Source of the DNA: Rhizoctonia solani
Taxonomy: Eukaryota; Basidiomycota; Agaricomycetes; Cantharellales; Ceratobasidiaceae
Length of the DNA stretch: 64,000 nt
NCBI RefSeq assembly: GCF_016906535.1
Contig: NC_057383.1
Span: 1,426,001 to 1,490,000 of the forward strand
Direction of reading: 5' to 3'
Part shown: positions 49,034 to 60,700 of the stretch, piece after piece
Position numbering within the stretch: the stretch's first letter is position 1
Layout of the letters: each line of letters begins with the position of its first letter
Notes under the pieces: generated by a model
Told to the model about the DNA's origin: nothing
The model's database searches: none
Seen by the model: the letters and a program-made list of their open reading frames with translations, nothing else
Translations under genes and position numbers: made by a program

Positions 49034-50028
49034 ATGGCCAGTAAGACACTCAACTTCTACGCTTACGGTCTCCAAAAGTAGGTAGATTTAGCGACTATCG
49101 CCCACCCTGGTCCTGATGCTAACACTGCTTTCATGAAGGGACACCAGCTTGATGCTCATGTTCGATCCCCCTAATAAATCAAACTTTTCAAAGATCAATT
49201 TCCTGTTGTCTGGAGTGAGTTGCTGTGAACTTCGATTCCATTACGGTCCTTCAACTTGAGATAGAGGTGATTACTTTCCGGGCGAATGGACATGCCAAGG
49301 CTACCGTGCATTACCACCAGCGTCTTGCTTTTGGATACGCCCAAACTGTGAGTGTATTCATCAACGTATCCAAACTCATATCGACTCTTCGAACAGGACA
49401 GGGATAACCTTGTCGACTCAGCTGCATGGGTGGAAGTAGTGGTAAGTCATCGATAAGTTTGGCGCTCCGCATACATCTAAGACTACACTAGAGCGGCGAT
49501 ATCAGCAGCATTTCGGGGGCTGGTCAAAAGCGATTCGGGAACAACTCTAAGGGTAATGGCACCAAGCTCCTTGTTTGCAAAAATAACACCGATGGTCGGG
49601 CAAACCTTAGCATCGGTTAGCAATGTTCGCCTTGTCGTGAGATATTGCAGCCACTCAACTTTCTTTTGAACATCAGGATTCCTGAGTGGAGATGAGTTTA
49701 CCAACGCTACGAGCCCACACTGGTTTGGACTGGAACGCTACGAGCCCACACTGGTTTGGACTGGAGTGGGGTGAGTATAACGGTTAAAATAAGATTAAAT
49801 TACTGAAGATTATTTTCCAGATCTAAGTCCAATATTACCGCCGCATTCACTCCAGTTCTTACAGCATACACCCGGGACTATAAAGCCACCGAAATGCTTC
49901 GCGGAGAGGTTGAGACGGATGCGATCTGGTCTTGCAACCTGAATCTGATTGATGATGTTACCGGGTGGCACTTGTTTGAGGACCAAGCAAGTGGTGCATT
50001 CACCATCGAGCCTGCGATTAGGCCATAA
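49034..50028 (+). CDS. Unnamed conserved small protein, divergent pair member 2 (altered copy)
   Basis: Paralogue of the 46881-47908 gene. Start MASKTLNFYAYGLQK, then DTSLMLMFDPPNKSNF, VITFRANGHAKATVHY, RLAFGYAQTDRDNLVDSAAWVEVV, SGDISSISGAGQKRFG, KLLVCKNNTDGRANLSIG, RYEPTLVWTGVG, SNITAAFTPVLTAYTRDYKATEMLRGEVETDAIW and the end FTIEPAIRP. A base seems to be missing near 49198 (INFPVVW expected). At 49703-49764 a 31-bp unit is duplicated exactly. Together with a one-base loss just upstream this keeps the frame and inserts about ten foreign residues (NATSPHWFGLE) before RYEP. Function unknown; it may be a damaged but still translatable copy. Confidence 0.7.
49703..49764 (+). repeat. exact 31-bp tandem duplication inside the small-protein gene
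   Basis: The unit beginning AACGCTACGAGCCC occurs at 49703-49733 and again at 49734-49764 without mismatch. It codes the conserved RYEPTLVWT segment in the second copy and a different frame in the first. Confidence 0.97.
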
Positions 50029-50231
50029 TGGGAAATTTGATCTGGTGTATGATTTGTTTGCTCAACAATGGTTGTCTTCGTGCACTATTTTTGTATTGGT
50101 GATTTTCTGCAACAAGTCGGCTTATGTGGCTTGTTTTTCATGTTGGATGTCTTGTTAACTTTCCCCTAATGTATCACCTTACCCCTTAACACATTTTAGG
50201 TTTGCCAAACTATGCACGCCTGGTCTCCCAG

Positions 50232-50689
50232 TCTGCTCAGCCTTACTGATCGCTCTGGAGCTTCACATTCATAAAATGCTTCATAATGAGTTTATCACGC
50301 TGTTTTATATAAGTATACCTTACGGATGCAGGTGCGGTAATAAAACTAACTGCGTTGTGTGGCAATTGGCGCTTGCGAAATTGACGCATATGGCTGCATC
50401 GCATTACATAAGTGAGTCATTATATGTGGTCAGCCCCGTGGTTTCGATGGCCTTCCTGAAATCTGCTCAGCCTTACTGATCGCTCTGGAGCTTCACATTC
50501 AGAAAATGCTTTATAATGAGTTTCACGCTGTTTTATATAAATATACCTTACGGATGCAGGTGCGGTAATAAAACTAACCTGCACTGTGGCAATTGGCGCT
50601 TGCGAAATTGACGCATATGGGCTGCATCGCATTACATAAGCGAGTCATCATATGTGGTCAGCCCCGTGGTTTCGATGGCCTTCCTGAAA
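50232..50689 (+). repeat. tandem direct repeat of about 230 bp, two copies
   Basis: Copy 1 is 50232-50461 and copy 2 is 50462-50689, both starting TCTGCTCAGCCTTACTG and ending TTCCTGAAA. They differ by a few substitutions and small indels. Each includes a TTTTATATAA motif. No coding content. The repeat sits just upstream of the decayed regulator copy 6. Confidence 0.95.
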
Positions 50690-50710
50690 CTTCACTGAAC
50701 CCACGGCTTA

Positions 50711-52912
50711 ATGCATACTCGATCCACGGGAGGGTGTACGACGTGCAGGAGAAAGTAAGTGTAAATAAAGAATGAATTCATCTCATGACCTTACCTTGAC
50801 ATACTGCCAGAAAGAAAAATGCGATGAAGTCAGTCTCCTATCAATATTTTCCTGCCTTCTCTGCCACTCGAACCTTCCCTTCCACACAAGGATAAAACCA
50901 AGCACCCTGTAGTTCCTTCACAGACTCTGGCTACCACCAAAGACCAAGCAAACGATAGCAACGCAGAACAAAATCACGAAAATATTGCTACGTATACCCA
51001 ACAACTGAAAGAGTCGGATTCTTCCCAACGAGGCGATGCTCACGTGGGTCAAGCGGGTTCGGCGGTCTCGAACCCTCGTGGATCCCACATAATAACATCG
51101 TGATTGGATTTTCCGGAAATATCCAGACCACCGACAGTTTGGACAGTGTTCCTCGAGCATACATCGAACAGATTGACGATTCCTCGCCTAATGCTCACTC
51201 CAACCCTACTTCATCAGAGTACCTATCAAGCCCACCCTCTCATAACTCGTCTCAACGTCGTCCCTCAGCGTCTATAACCTTGAGTGATCAATCGTGTCGG
51301 AACCCTCGATCCCTTACTTCCGGACAAGCAAGTCTTTTTGATGCACTCTTTAGTCCGCTGGCCCTCAGAACGCGCCTCCGAAAGAAATCCTGCCGAAGAC
51401 TATTACATTCCCGCCGATTATATCAAAAGGGCCCAATTGGCCTTCTCCTGAGCGGAGCAGTGACGACGATTTTGTGAAACCCGAAAAACGAGGACGAAGA
51501 TTCCGAGGGTATCAAGCAAGCCATGTGTGTTACGCTCATCCCGGATGCGAACGTAGAGGCCAATGCCTACCATTCGTTTTGCAGAGTTGTGAGTAGCTCT
51601 TTACTGCATATGGTCGTGATACTGATTCTAGATTGAGATGCTCAATGGGTCAACTTCATGTGTTTGACCCAAAGAATGTGGTGCATGTGATTAGGGAAGT
51701 TGTTATTGCCCCAATTCTCTAGTTCACAAGAAATCCGAACTCGAGTGATTTTGCTCTCTAACGTGTTTGGGGCTCTCGGAAAGTCGCCAGTATTGAACTC
51801 GAAGATAAGGTCGGTAGTACCTATTTGAGCTCCGAGGCGCATCAAAGTATTGCCCGCTTCACTTCGGGAAAACCAAACACTCAGCGCGAAGTTGACATGA
51901 TGAACGCGCTCAAATCAATAGACCTTATGATGGAAGTGAGAGCGCTTTCTTTTTTCTCGTCGGCCGACATCTCACAAACGCCAAGGTCATTCTATTGCGC
52001 CGCTTGGAGGCTCTATATCCACTATCGTTGGACTGATGGAAGCAGCCGCACCAGTATTCCAGCGAGCGTGCCCGGATCCGCCCGGGCATTTAATTAATCT
52101 ACCTAGTATCTCATTTCTCCAAGCATCAACCTTCGTCATTGCGGAAACCGACATTATGACAGCTACACTTCTCGCTCGGCCCATGTTTATTCGATACAAC
52201 GTCGTCTATACACCCGAAATCAACGAGCTATTTTACGGCCCAACAAGCTGGTCTGCATTGGCTTCATGGCATCCGGATCAGCTTATTATTCTGCTCGCTT
52301 GGATCAATATGCTTTATGCAGACTTTGGGACCAACGCAGACCCCCTTCTTGTCTCCCAAATCGAGATGGAAGTGGAGAAAGTCAAAATTACCCCAAGCAC
52401 CTCGGATGATCCTGTCTATACTATTCGCAGGTTCGCAGTTCAGGAGTGTTGGAGGCTTGTGGTGTACATACACCTCTATGTAGTAAGTACCCCTCGAATT
52501 CAATGTTCTAGGCCTAACAAGACTGCAGACAATATGTGGTGCTCATGCAGAAGACCCTCGCGTAGTAAAATTCGTCAAAAGATTATGCGATTCCTTGGGG
52601 GAGTCAAGCCTGCGCGTAACGTTGATACCTTCTTGTCCCTCCCAATTATGTTTGTAAGTACAATTCTCGAACAAAATCAAAACCTGTTCTTAACATTGTG
52701 TCCTCTAGATTGGAACTTTTGTCAGCCGAAAACAGGATCGCGACTTGCTATTCCGCCGTTTAACCACTATGCAAGAGTGCACTATGCCTGGTCGCGCAGG
52801 CCACGATTGTCTGATGATTTTGTGCGATATCTGGAGAAGGACAGAGGAAGAGCAACGACCAGCTACATGGGCTGACCTGAGGATCTCTTCTCAGACGGTT
52901 GCGGGTGTATAA
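50711..52912 (+). pseudogene. Zn2Cys6 transcription factor, cluster copy 6, decayed
   Basis: Family member with broken parts. The start MHTRSTGGCTTCRR and KCDE (50820) are followed by the expected intron donor GTCAGT, but its acceptor and the second half of the zinc cluster (C-x2-C-x6-C) are missing; only a TGCCTTCTCTGC remnant is seen. The linker frame stops after about 51476. Recognisable later: EDSEGIKQAMCVTLIPDANVEAN, WVNFMCFDPKNVV, SSQEIRTRVILLSNVFGALG, AHQSIARFTSGKPNTQREVDMMNAL, EAAAPVFQRACPDPPGHLI, RYNVVYTPEINEL, ECWRLVVYIHLYV and TWADLRISSQTVAGV. Base losses are needed near 51571, 51708, 51820 and 52604. Some may be sequence errors, but loss of the zinc cluster cannot be explained that way. 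Confidence 0.78.
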
Positions 52913-54910
52913 GTGGATTTCGTAGGGGTTTGGTATTTCGAAACCCATGGAATATTCGATATCTCTTGAATACCGGGAATGGGTACATGCTGTGTCGCTT
53001 TCAACATTTGTACACTATATAGCTTTCTCACGGCAATCATCTCTGACGCTGGCTCGAAGGTTGCACTGTACAAGGTTATAATGCTGAAAATCAGTGCGCG
53101 TGTTTGAGTGAGAATTGAGCTGAAGGCAAGATCAATACATACTGATTTTAGGTATCAATTCTTCCATAGTCTGATTCATGCTGAGAGAGGCATACTAACA
53201 TTGTAATTTTCAGACCATATCCTACTGAAAAAAGGAATCTTTTACTGATGTACTGATTTTCAGGATCTTATCACACCACAGTGTTGGAGACAGTTCAATC
53301 CAGTAGTTGTGTAATCTGCATGGCTCATACTGGTATTGGCTGCATTAGCAATACACCTCGACGTCCATCTCCAGCGAACTCAATACTTAACCGCCGATTT
53401 CTGTCAACTGGCCGAACTGTATTGGTGCGCTAGTCGAATAGTCTGGAACCGCTCCGATTCATCAATCACCCAACATCACCCAGCCTGGGAGCTCCGTATC
53501 ATTTCAGTGTCTAGACTCATGCACCAAGTTTCCAAAAGCTACAATCTCTCGGGGAATCTCGACACAGGCCACCTTGAAGCAACGTGCTGGGCCGCTTCTG
53601 CACGACCAAGTGGCCAGACGCATATAATAGCTTCATACTAAATTACTGACTCGTGTGACCGATCCCCCCAAATTTGGACTGGATTCTATTAGACACAATG
53701 TCCAGGCCTCGAACTTCTTGGAGAGTTCCTGCCGTCCCGCCGCGGCTCAAACGGGTGTATCTGACGATGCAAGTTTTGCTGGAATATAGCCGCAAACACA
53801 AATGTCACCCGTCGAAGATGTGGCGTATGTGGCGTATGGACGGCTCCAATAAATAGCAGTTACTTAATATCGTCAATGATCTTAGTGTATGAGGATTTTC
53901 CGTTTGGATATGATTCTCCTTGACCTTGGCAAGTTTATCCGATGTTGGCATCCAGAAATGGACTGCAAAATGATCGTAAAACTCTCGGAGTACCGATTTG
54001 TCATGGTTGTGGCTCGCTGTTGTTGCAAAGAATGCATGTGATGGACACAGTCGCAGGGTCACCATAGCCGAACTATAGTATACAAACATCACTTGGTTCA
54101 GAAGAGATGTTATTTGTACTCGCTCGAAGAATCAAGTTAGGACCTGTCTTATTGAGAATCGCTAATCAACAATACCGTACATCTGACTAGAGTTAGCTTC
54201 CCGATGTGGCCAATATAATGTTTCATACTTTACGGCATACGCCCGGTCCAACTGATTGAATACGTTATAATCAATTGGAAGTACCAGGCTTTGAGCGAAT
54301 GATGGTTGAAAACGGAATGCACACACGTGCCCTAGATGTGGTTCATGGCAATGTGGATCTCTTCTCAATCGATACATCGATCGAAAGTCCAAAGAGACCT
54401 TGTCTAAAATCATCGCTATGCATATCTAAGGCCATATACCATAGTTGTACTACGTGTGCCAACCAAGCCAGGCCCACAGCCTTGGGTGACCTGCTAGCTC
54501 GTCTTATTTGGATGATCGGGGAATTCCGCAGTCATGTATTATTTCAATTTCGAAGAAAATCGTAGCCTGTCATCTTCATCCCTTGGCGAGCAACTGCTCG
54601 CTTTTAATCTTTAGATGGTGTGCGCTATCTCATTGTACGAGACGGGCAGGTTATGTTCACTTTCTGACTCTGGTGCAAGGTACCGAGGCATGGGAAACTT
54701 CGGCTTCTACTTACCAAATCTGTTATAGTTGAGTTGGACCCCGGTCCGATTGGGATATGAGGGATCACTGGGACATCAAAATTCAGGTGCCCCTCCCTTC
54801 GCTACACCGTGTGGCTGGTACGTGCGTGGTTTCCCTTGACAATGTCAAAACGCTCAAAACTGTAGGTTATATACGGATATCGCAACTGGATTGATTGAAG
54901 TCTCGCCACG
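52913..54910. other. 2 kb intergenic, two unrecognised minus-strand frames
   Basis: Minus-strand frames at 54162-54413 (starts MILDKVSLDFRSMYRLRRD) and 53805-54092 (starts MMFVYYSSAMVTLRL) have protein-like composition and could be remnants or exons of one gene, but I found no convincing splice linking them and no family. A plus-strand frame at 53336-53641 is weaker. The right end is the promoter of regulator copy 7. Confidence 0.4.
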
Positions 54911-57160
54911 ATGCCCAGCGGGTACACGGTAACGAATAGATCCACCACCGGGTGCTACACTTGTAAACGCAGGTGAGAAGGGTTATTCGAGCATTTTGTC
55001 CGCGTACTCATAACAATTGAATAGGAAAAAGAAATGCGATGAGGTCAGTGATTTGTTTCTTCTTGTGCGCCATGTTACTGATGGTATTGCAGCGACAACC
55101 AACTTGCCTAAGGTGCGAGAAGGCCGGAAAGGAATGTGAAGGATATGCTCCACTGGAGAATCCTGATAGCAGGGGGCTAATGCGACGAACGAGACTGGCG
55201 CCTTCTCACGGGATCGGGAAAGCAAATGGATTGACCAAAGGACTCGAAAACAGGCCAGGCTCTTCATCGCGCAGCACCACGAGCGTGCCGCCCGCTCCTC
55301 ACATTGTTTCTCACGAACATCCGTACCAAGCCTATCCGCATCCTCAGACTGATGCTGGGGATCCCTACAGGTCCACCAATGTGCCGTATATCGATCAGCG
55401 CCGCATTTCCTTGCAGGATTCTCCATCACCGCCGTCCTCATCTTCGTCGTTTGACCCAGTTCAGTATTATCCACCCGCAAATCCACCACCTAGGGTTCGC
55501 CCCTATCCTCAATCCTTGGTAGTCTCGAGTCGTCAGGGGTCCAATCAATATCAGGGCTTGTACCGGCCAGCCCCTCCGGGATCTTACAGGCCCCAACCGA
55601 TCCAAACCGGCAAGGCCGGCGTGGTATACGGCCCATTTTGGCCTTCAAGTCCAACCACCTCGTCAGATGGGGATGAAAGATCTGCGCACCCTGAAGAGGA
55701 AGACCCAGAAAGTGCAAAAATCAATCAAGTTATGTGTACCACCCCGGTTTTAGACGCTAACACACGCAGCAATGCGTTGGCGTTTGTGTTACAATGTTGT
55801 AAGTCTAGAAAATATTTTATTGGTGTATTAAGGGTAGTAATTATCTCCAAGATGCCCGATGGGTCAATTTTGTCGTATTTGATCCTCTATGGGTTGTTGG
55901 CGCGATGAAGGAGAACGTCATCAAACAATTCTCAAACTCCGAAGCAGCACGGTCCCGCATTATCCTAGTCGCTAATATATTGGGGGTGTTGGGTAAATCC
56001 CCGGGGAACACTCCGAGGAGTACATCGATTGTCGAGACATTGACTACCGAGGCACATGGTATTATCAATCGCTTTAAACAGAGGACACCTACTCCTGAGC
56101 GCGAAGTTGATATGGCCAATGCATCAAAAGCCTTGGATCTCATGATGGAGGCAAGTAAATAGATATTCTTTGGTTCTTTCCTCTATTAACAATACTGAAA
56201 CGTAGATGATTCTTATAAAGCGTTTCGCTAGTCCGTTGGCTACCGTACTTGAACTGATGGAAGTCGCGGCCCCTGTGTTTCGACGAGCGTGTCCTGATTC
56301 CCCGGAGCAGCTGGTAAACCTTCCAAACGTACTCTTGTCGGGAAACGTCAACCTTCAGAACTTTGTTGTCATTGATATCCTCCTGAGTGTGACCATGGCT
56401 CGACCCATGCTCTTCAAATACGACACTACCTACACTCCCAATACTTTCCATCGGTTGATGGATGGTGAATGCGGGTTTGAGTGGCTTTACGGTATTCCAG
56501 ACCAGTTCATTGTCTTGTTTGCTTGGATCAATAGCCTCGCAGAGGACTATGGTCCCAATGTCGACCCTCAGCACATTGCTCGAATCGAAGACCAGATACG
56601 CGACGCAAAAACCAAGTCGTCTGCCTCTCCGTCCTCTGATCCAATACGGGCAATTAGAAGAATAGCCGTGCAGGAATGTTGGAGACAGACTATGTATGCG
56701 TATCTATACCTGGTAAGGCGGGTTTCCCCCACGCTGGTCAACTTCCGAGTGCTCATTGCCTTCACCACCAGGTTTTGTGTGGAGCGTGTGCCGATGACCC
56801 TCGAATCATGAAGGCCGTTAGGTCATTTATACGATTAGTTGATGGTGTTGAACCTGGTCGTAATCCAGATTTCTTTTTATTTATCCCGATTATAACGGTA
56901 GGCTATCTTTCAGTACAAAGTAACCTGCCAGTTTACTTAGACCGTATGCTGTGTAGATCGGGGCGTTCGTGCAGAGAGATCAGGATCGAGAGGTAATACG
57001 TCGAAGATTGCTTGGCCTCCGAGAGTGTTCCATTACTGGCGTTGCGGGCAACGTTTGTCTTCGTGCCCTAACTCACGTTTGGAGTCAAGCGGATGTAGGG
57101 CAACGAGCACCGGGATGGGGTGACCTTTCGGCTGCATATTATAGCCTGATTCGAGTTTAG
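54911..57160 (+). CDS. Zn2Cys6 transcription factor, cluster copy 7
   Basis: Start MPSGYTVTNRSTTGCYTCKRR; then KKKCDE, the extra intron as in copy 2 (donor GTCAGTGATT, acceptor ATTGCAG), and RQPTCLRC-EKAGKEC. EGYAPLENPDSRGLMRRTR is shared with copies 1 and 2. The linker is Pro/Ser/Tyr-rich (YYPPANPPPRVRPYPQ). An acidic block EEEDPESAKI precedes TPVLDANTRSNALAFVLQCC. The helical part has ARWVNFVVFDPLWVV, LVANILGVLGKSPG, EVAAPVFRRACPDSPEQLV, KYDTTYTPNTF, DQFIVLFAWIN, ECWRQTMYAYLYL, DDPRIMKAVRSFIRLVDGVEPGRNPD and, at the end, YYSLIRV. The usual VWSDLR is GWGDLS here. All exons join in frame, about 680 residues. Confidence 0.9.
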
Positions 57161-57712
57161 AGGAATCGAATGGTTGGTGGGCGCCTGAGGGGACATCCTG
57201 CTCGTCCTTAGGAAGGCGTTATTTTCTAATTTGGATTGTATTCTATTATATATGTATTAGATATATCATCCCATTAATTGTGTAGCTTTTCAGCTGGACT
57301 AGATTCCCGGATCATTTGTCGTGGAACTAAAGGGGTTCAGCCGAGCCAGCGTGCCGTAGCTCAAGTTCGCCAAGCTTCAGCCAAGTCGCGATGTTCATCC
57401 ACACGGACTGGTACTGGGATTCGGGCAGGAAGTACTTCCACTGTCCGAGTCTTCCTTGGCCTACAAGCTTATTCACGGTCGAATAACACAGTGCATCCGG
57501 TATCTTACAAGAACTCCATTGTCTGAAATATCGCTAGCATACAGTCTCAAGAAACGCCTTATGGGCTAGCATATCCAAGAAATCATATAGCGGGTCGTGA
57601 TGTCATGGGTCGTGATTATAAAAGTGACAATGGAAAAGGAAAAAAAAAGGGTAAGACCATAAATAAGAAACTTGCCCACAGAATAGGATTAGGGTAGGTT
57701 GAGAATAATAGA
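57161..57712. other. intergenic between convergent genes
   Basis: 3' sides of regulator copy 7 and the FHA gene. AT-rich, with an A run near 57640; no gene recognised. Confidence 0.5.
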
Positions 57713-60700
57713 TTACTTGCGGGCTCGGGTGCGCAGGGCACGAGTAGTGGCGGAGGTGGTGGCGGGCTCGGTCTTGGATGCGGTTTTGGTTGGGGCTGGA
57801 AGTTTGCTGACTGTCGCGGACACCTTCCGAGTCGTCTTGGTAGGCAATCCACTAGCTTTGACCTTGGTCTCGGTCTCGGCCTCTGGCACATCCACCGCAG
57901 CATTTTCCTTGTTTTCGTCGACATCTTTAGATGCGACTCGCTTGGTGGTGGTACGCTTATCCTTGGAAGTATCCGACTCCGTTGTCCGTGTACGGCTGCG
58001 GGTAGCTGGGATAGACTCATCGTCATCCGGTTCGACTTTGACTGTTGTCACCTTGGCTCTTGTGGAGCGCTTTGTGGGAGACTCTGGCAAAGGAATGGTA
58101 TCCATTGGATCCTTGTCATCACCTGCTTCGGTTGTAGGGGTAGTGGGGCGCGCCGAAGAAGTGGCGTCTTTGCGACGCGTCGGGGCTGCTGCTTTAGCCC
58201 GAGTGGTACGAGTAGCGGGCTTGGCCTCTTCCTCGATGGCGGGAGCAGCCGCGGCCGCTCGCCCTCTCCGCGTGGCGGGCTTATCGTCAATGCTCATAGA
58301 TGAAGCGGTACGAGTGAGTGGCTTGGTATCGTCCGTGGTATGGCTTGCACCTGATGCAGTTCGCGTGACCCGTTTGGTTGGGGCCTTGAGTCTGGATGCG
58401 GTTGATTCAGGTTCATCCTTGGCCTCCGCATCTGCCTCGGTTTTCGGAGCCTTGGCTCGACGAGGAAGAACGACAGAAACTGTTGCAGCGGGTACGGCCT
58501 TGCGAGTAGCAGCTTTAGGCGCCGGAGCCTCAGGTTCTTCAGTGGGCGTCTTGATGCGGGAAGGCAATTTTGACGGTTCCCGCAAGGTACGAGATGCGAT
58601 CCGGGATACAGTGAGGCACCCTTGGCTGCCGTCACATCCGTCTTTGCACGGGTGTCGGCGGAACGCGTCCGGGCCACCTCGGGAACCTTGGATGTCGTAG
58701 CTTGAGAAGATTTGCACGAGCCATGGTAGAAGTGGCGATCTTTGATCGAACAGGGTCAGCTGACTTGGTTCGCAAACGAGAGGGTTTATCCTGCGCAGGT
58801 AGCTCTGCCTCGAGTTCAGCTTCAGGCCCAAACAATTGAACCATGCCATCCAGGCCAGCTGGGGTTTGAGTACCAAGGCCTTTGACTTCCTCGGCCCGGA
58901 ACAAGGAGCGGATACCCTTGAGCGCAGGCGTCGATGGGCCAGCAGCAGGCAACACAGCTGGCACCTTGGTGCCTTCCGGAATAGTCTCCTCTTCCACGTG
59001 TTCGTCGAAAGCCTTCTGTTCTGTTTCAGTGTCACTTTGCTCCTGGACATCGTTTTGTTCGTCGTCAAACCCGTCATGATCGGACCCGTCCTCGGAATCT
59101 GTGACCTCTTCGCCCTCTTCATCAACCGACAACTCAGCCTCGGTTTCTGCTTCGTCTTCCAGTTCTTCGAGTTCATGCTCGGCCTCTTCGAGTTCCTGTT
59201 TGATATCGTCTGGTTCAAGCGCGGCAACAAGTTCCTCCGAGTCCTCAAGTTTTATATCCCCAGTGACAGCCTCTCCGAACAACGGACCGATCGGCTTTTC
59301 TTCGCGAGATGCACGACTCATGCTCTGACGACGCATATAATCAACTTTCTTTCGGAGAGTGCTGAGAACAGATTCGGCAGGGGTTCCTCTTCATCAGAAC
59401 TGTCAATCGCAACTTGGTAATCCGAAGCTTTAGCGAGGGTCGAGGCATGTTGGGGCGTTCCGACAGGAGCTCCGAGTGCATCGCCAGCCAGGGTCGTGCG
59501 GCGGTCATTAGGGTCGAGGGGCTCAGATATAGCGAGGTGGGGGGCAACAGATTGGCGGCGAGTGGGTAGTTGACGGGGTCCAGCTGCTAGAACAGCAAGT
59601 GCGGATTGACGGCGTGCGGCCTAGATCCTAGTTCAGAAAACTCCCTCAGGGGGGAATGGTTGAAACACACCTTTTCCTCGGCATCCAATTCAGGTATATG
59701 TTTCAAGTCCGAGAGAACCGGTTCATCTTCGACAATCGGGTCTTCTAGCATATCGTGATCCTCTTCCTCTTCGCTATCAGCCTCTGCCTTGACCACTGGG
59801 ACTCGGCTAGGCAGCCAGTTAAGATCATTGACTTCTCCAGATTCAGCTCCAAGCGCAACAGACTTGCGTCCGACAGGGGCACGGGCAAAGTTCGGCCGAG
59901 AGACCTGAGGGGTCATGAAGGCATTCTGAGATCATAGTCAGCTCGAGTTATACGCAATATCAGTTGGGAAATACTTACAAGACGACGAGGTTGGGTGGGG
60001 GTCTCCTCAAGCTTTATGGTAGCTCCTGCGGGCTCCCCGTTATGAACCGGGTTCGAGTCGTCGTCAACGGGTGTTTGGATACGATCGGAAGGTGAAACTT
60101 GGCCTTGGTCTTCACCTTCATCTTCGTCCTCGTCCTCTGAATCACTGAAATGAAGTGGTGGCTCCTCTTCTGAGGGTTCGACCTTCACCCTGGGAGCATT
60201 TCTCCGTTGATCAACAATGTCAACCTCTTCCGAGTCCTCAGTTGAAGCACTGTCAGAGGGAGTTTTAAGCAAGTTGGGCAATAAGTTGCCCAGGACGGAA
60301 AGAGATTCTCGGATACGCGATCCAATGGGAGTAGACTCTTGCTCTTGACCCTGGTTTATTTCAGAAATGTCACTTTCGACCGAGATATCGCCTTCAGATT
60401 GATCAGCAGCTTGGTTGAAAGAGTGTTCAGAGTCGTCGCTGAAGGAGCCATTGGCGGGATGAGCTCCTGATCGAAGGGGGGAAACAACGGATTCGACAGC
60501 GTCTTCTTCATCGGCATCCGGGTCCTGCACAGTCAAGTGATCGACATCCGACGCAAGGCGTACATCGACGTTAGCATCACCGACCTATTTTCAGATATGG
60601 TGTTAAAAGGATAGGTAGGAAAGGCGGGGAAGCCATGTGGAAAGAAACACAGCCACATCTCCCAGTTGAGAAATAAATTTCAGCACTCACCATGAGGTTG

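Noticed and set aside
57699..58700. 333-codon plus-strand frame rich in Val/Ser/Leu
   Set aside because: Antisense shadow of the repetitive Ala/Thr/Arg C-terminus of the FHA protein.
58836..59420. 194-codon plus-strand frame, hydrophobic and membrane-like
   Set aside because: Antisense of the Glu/Asp-rich region of the FHA protein; GAA/GAG codons read backwards give Phe/Leu/Ser.
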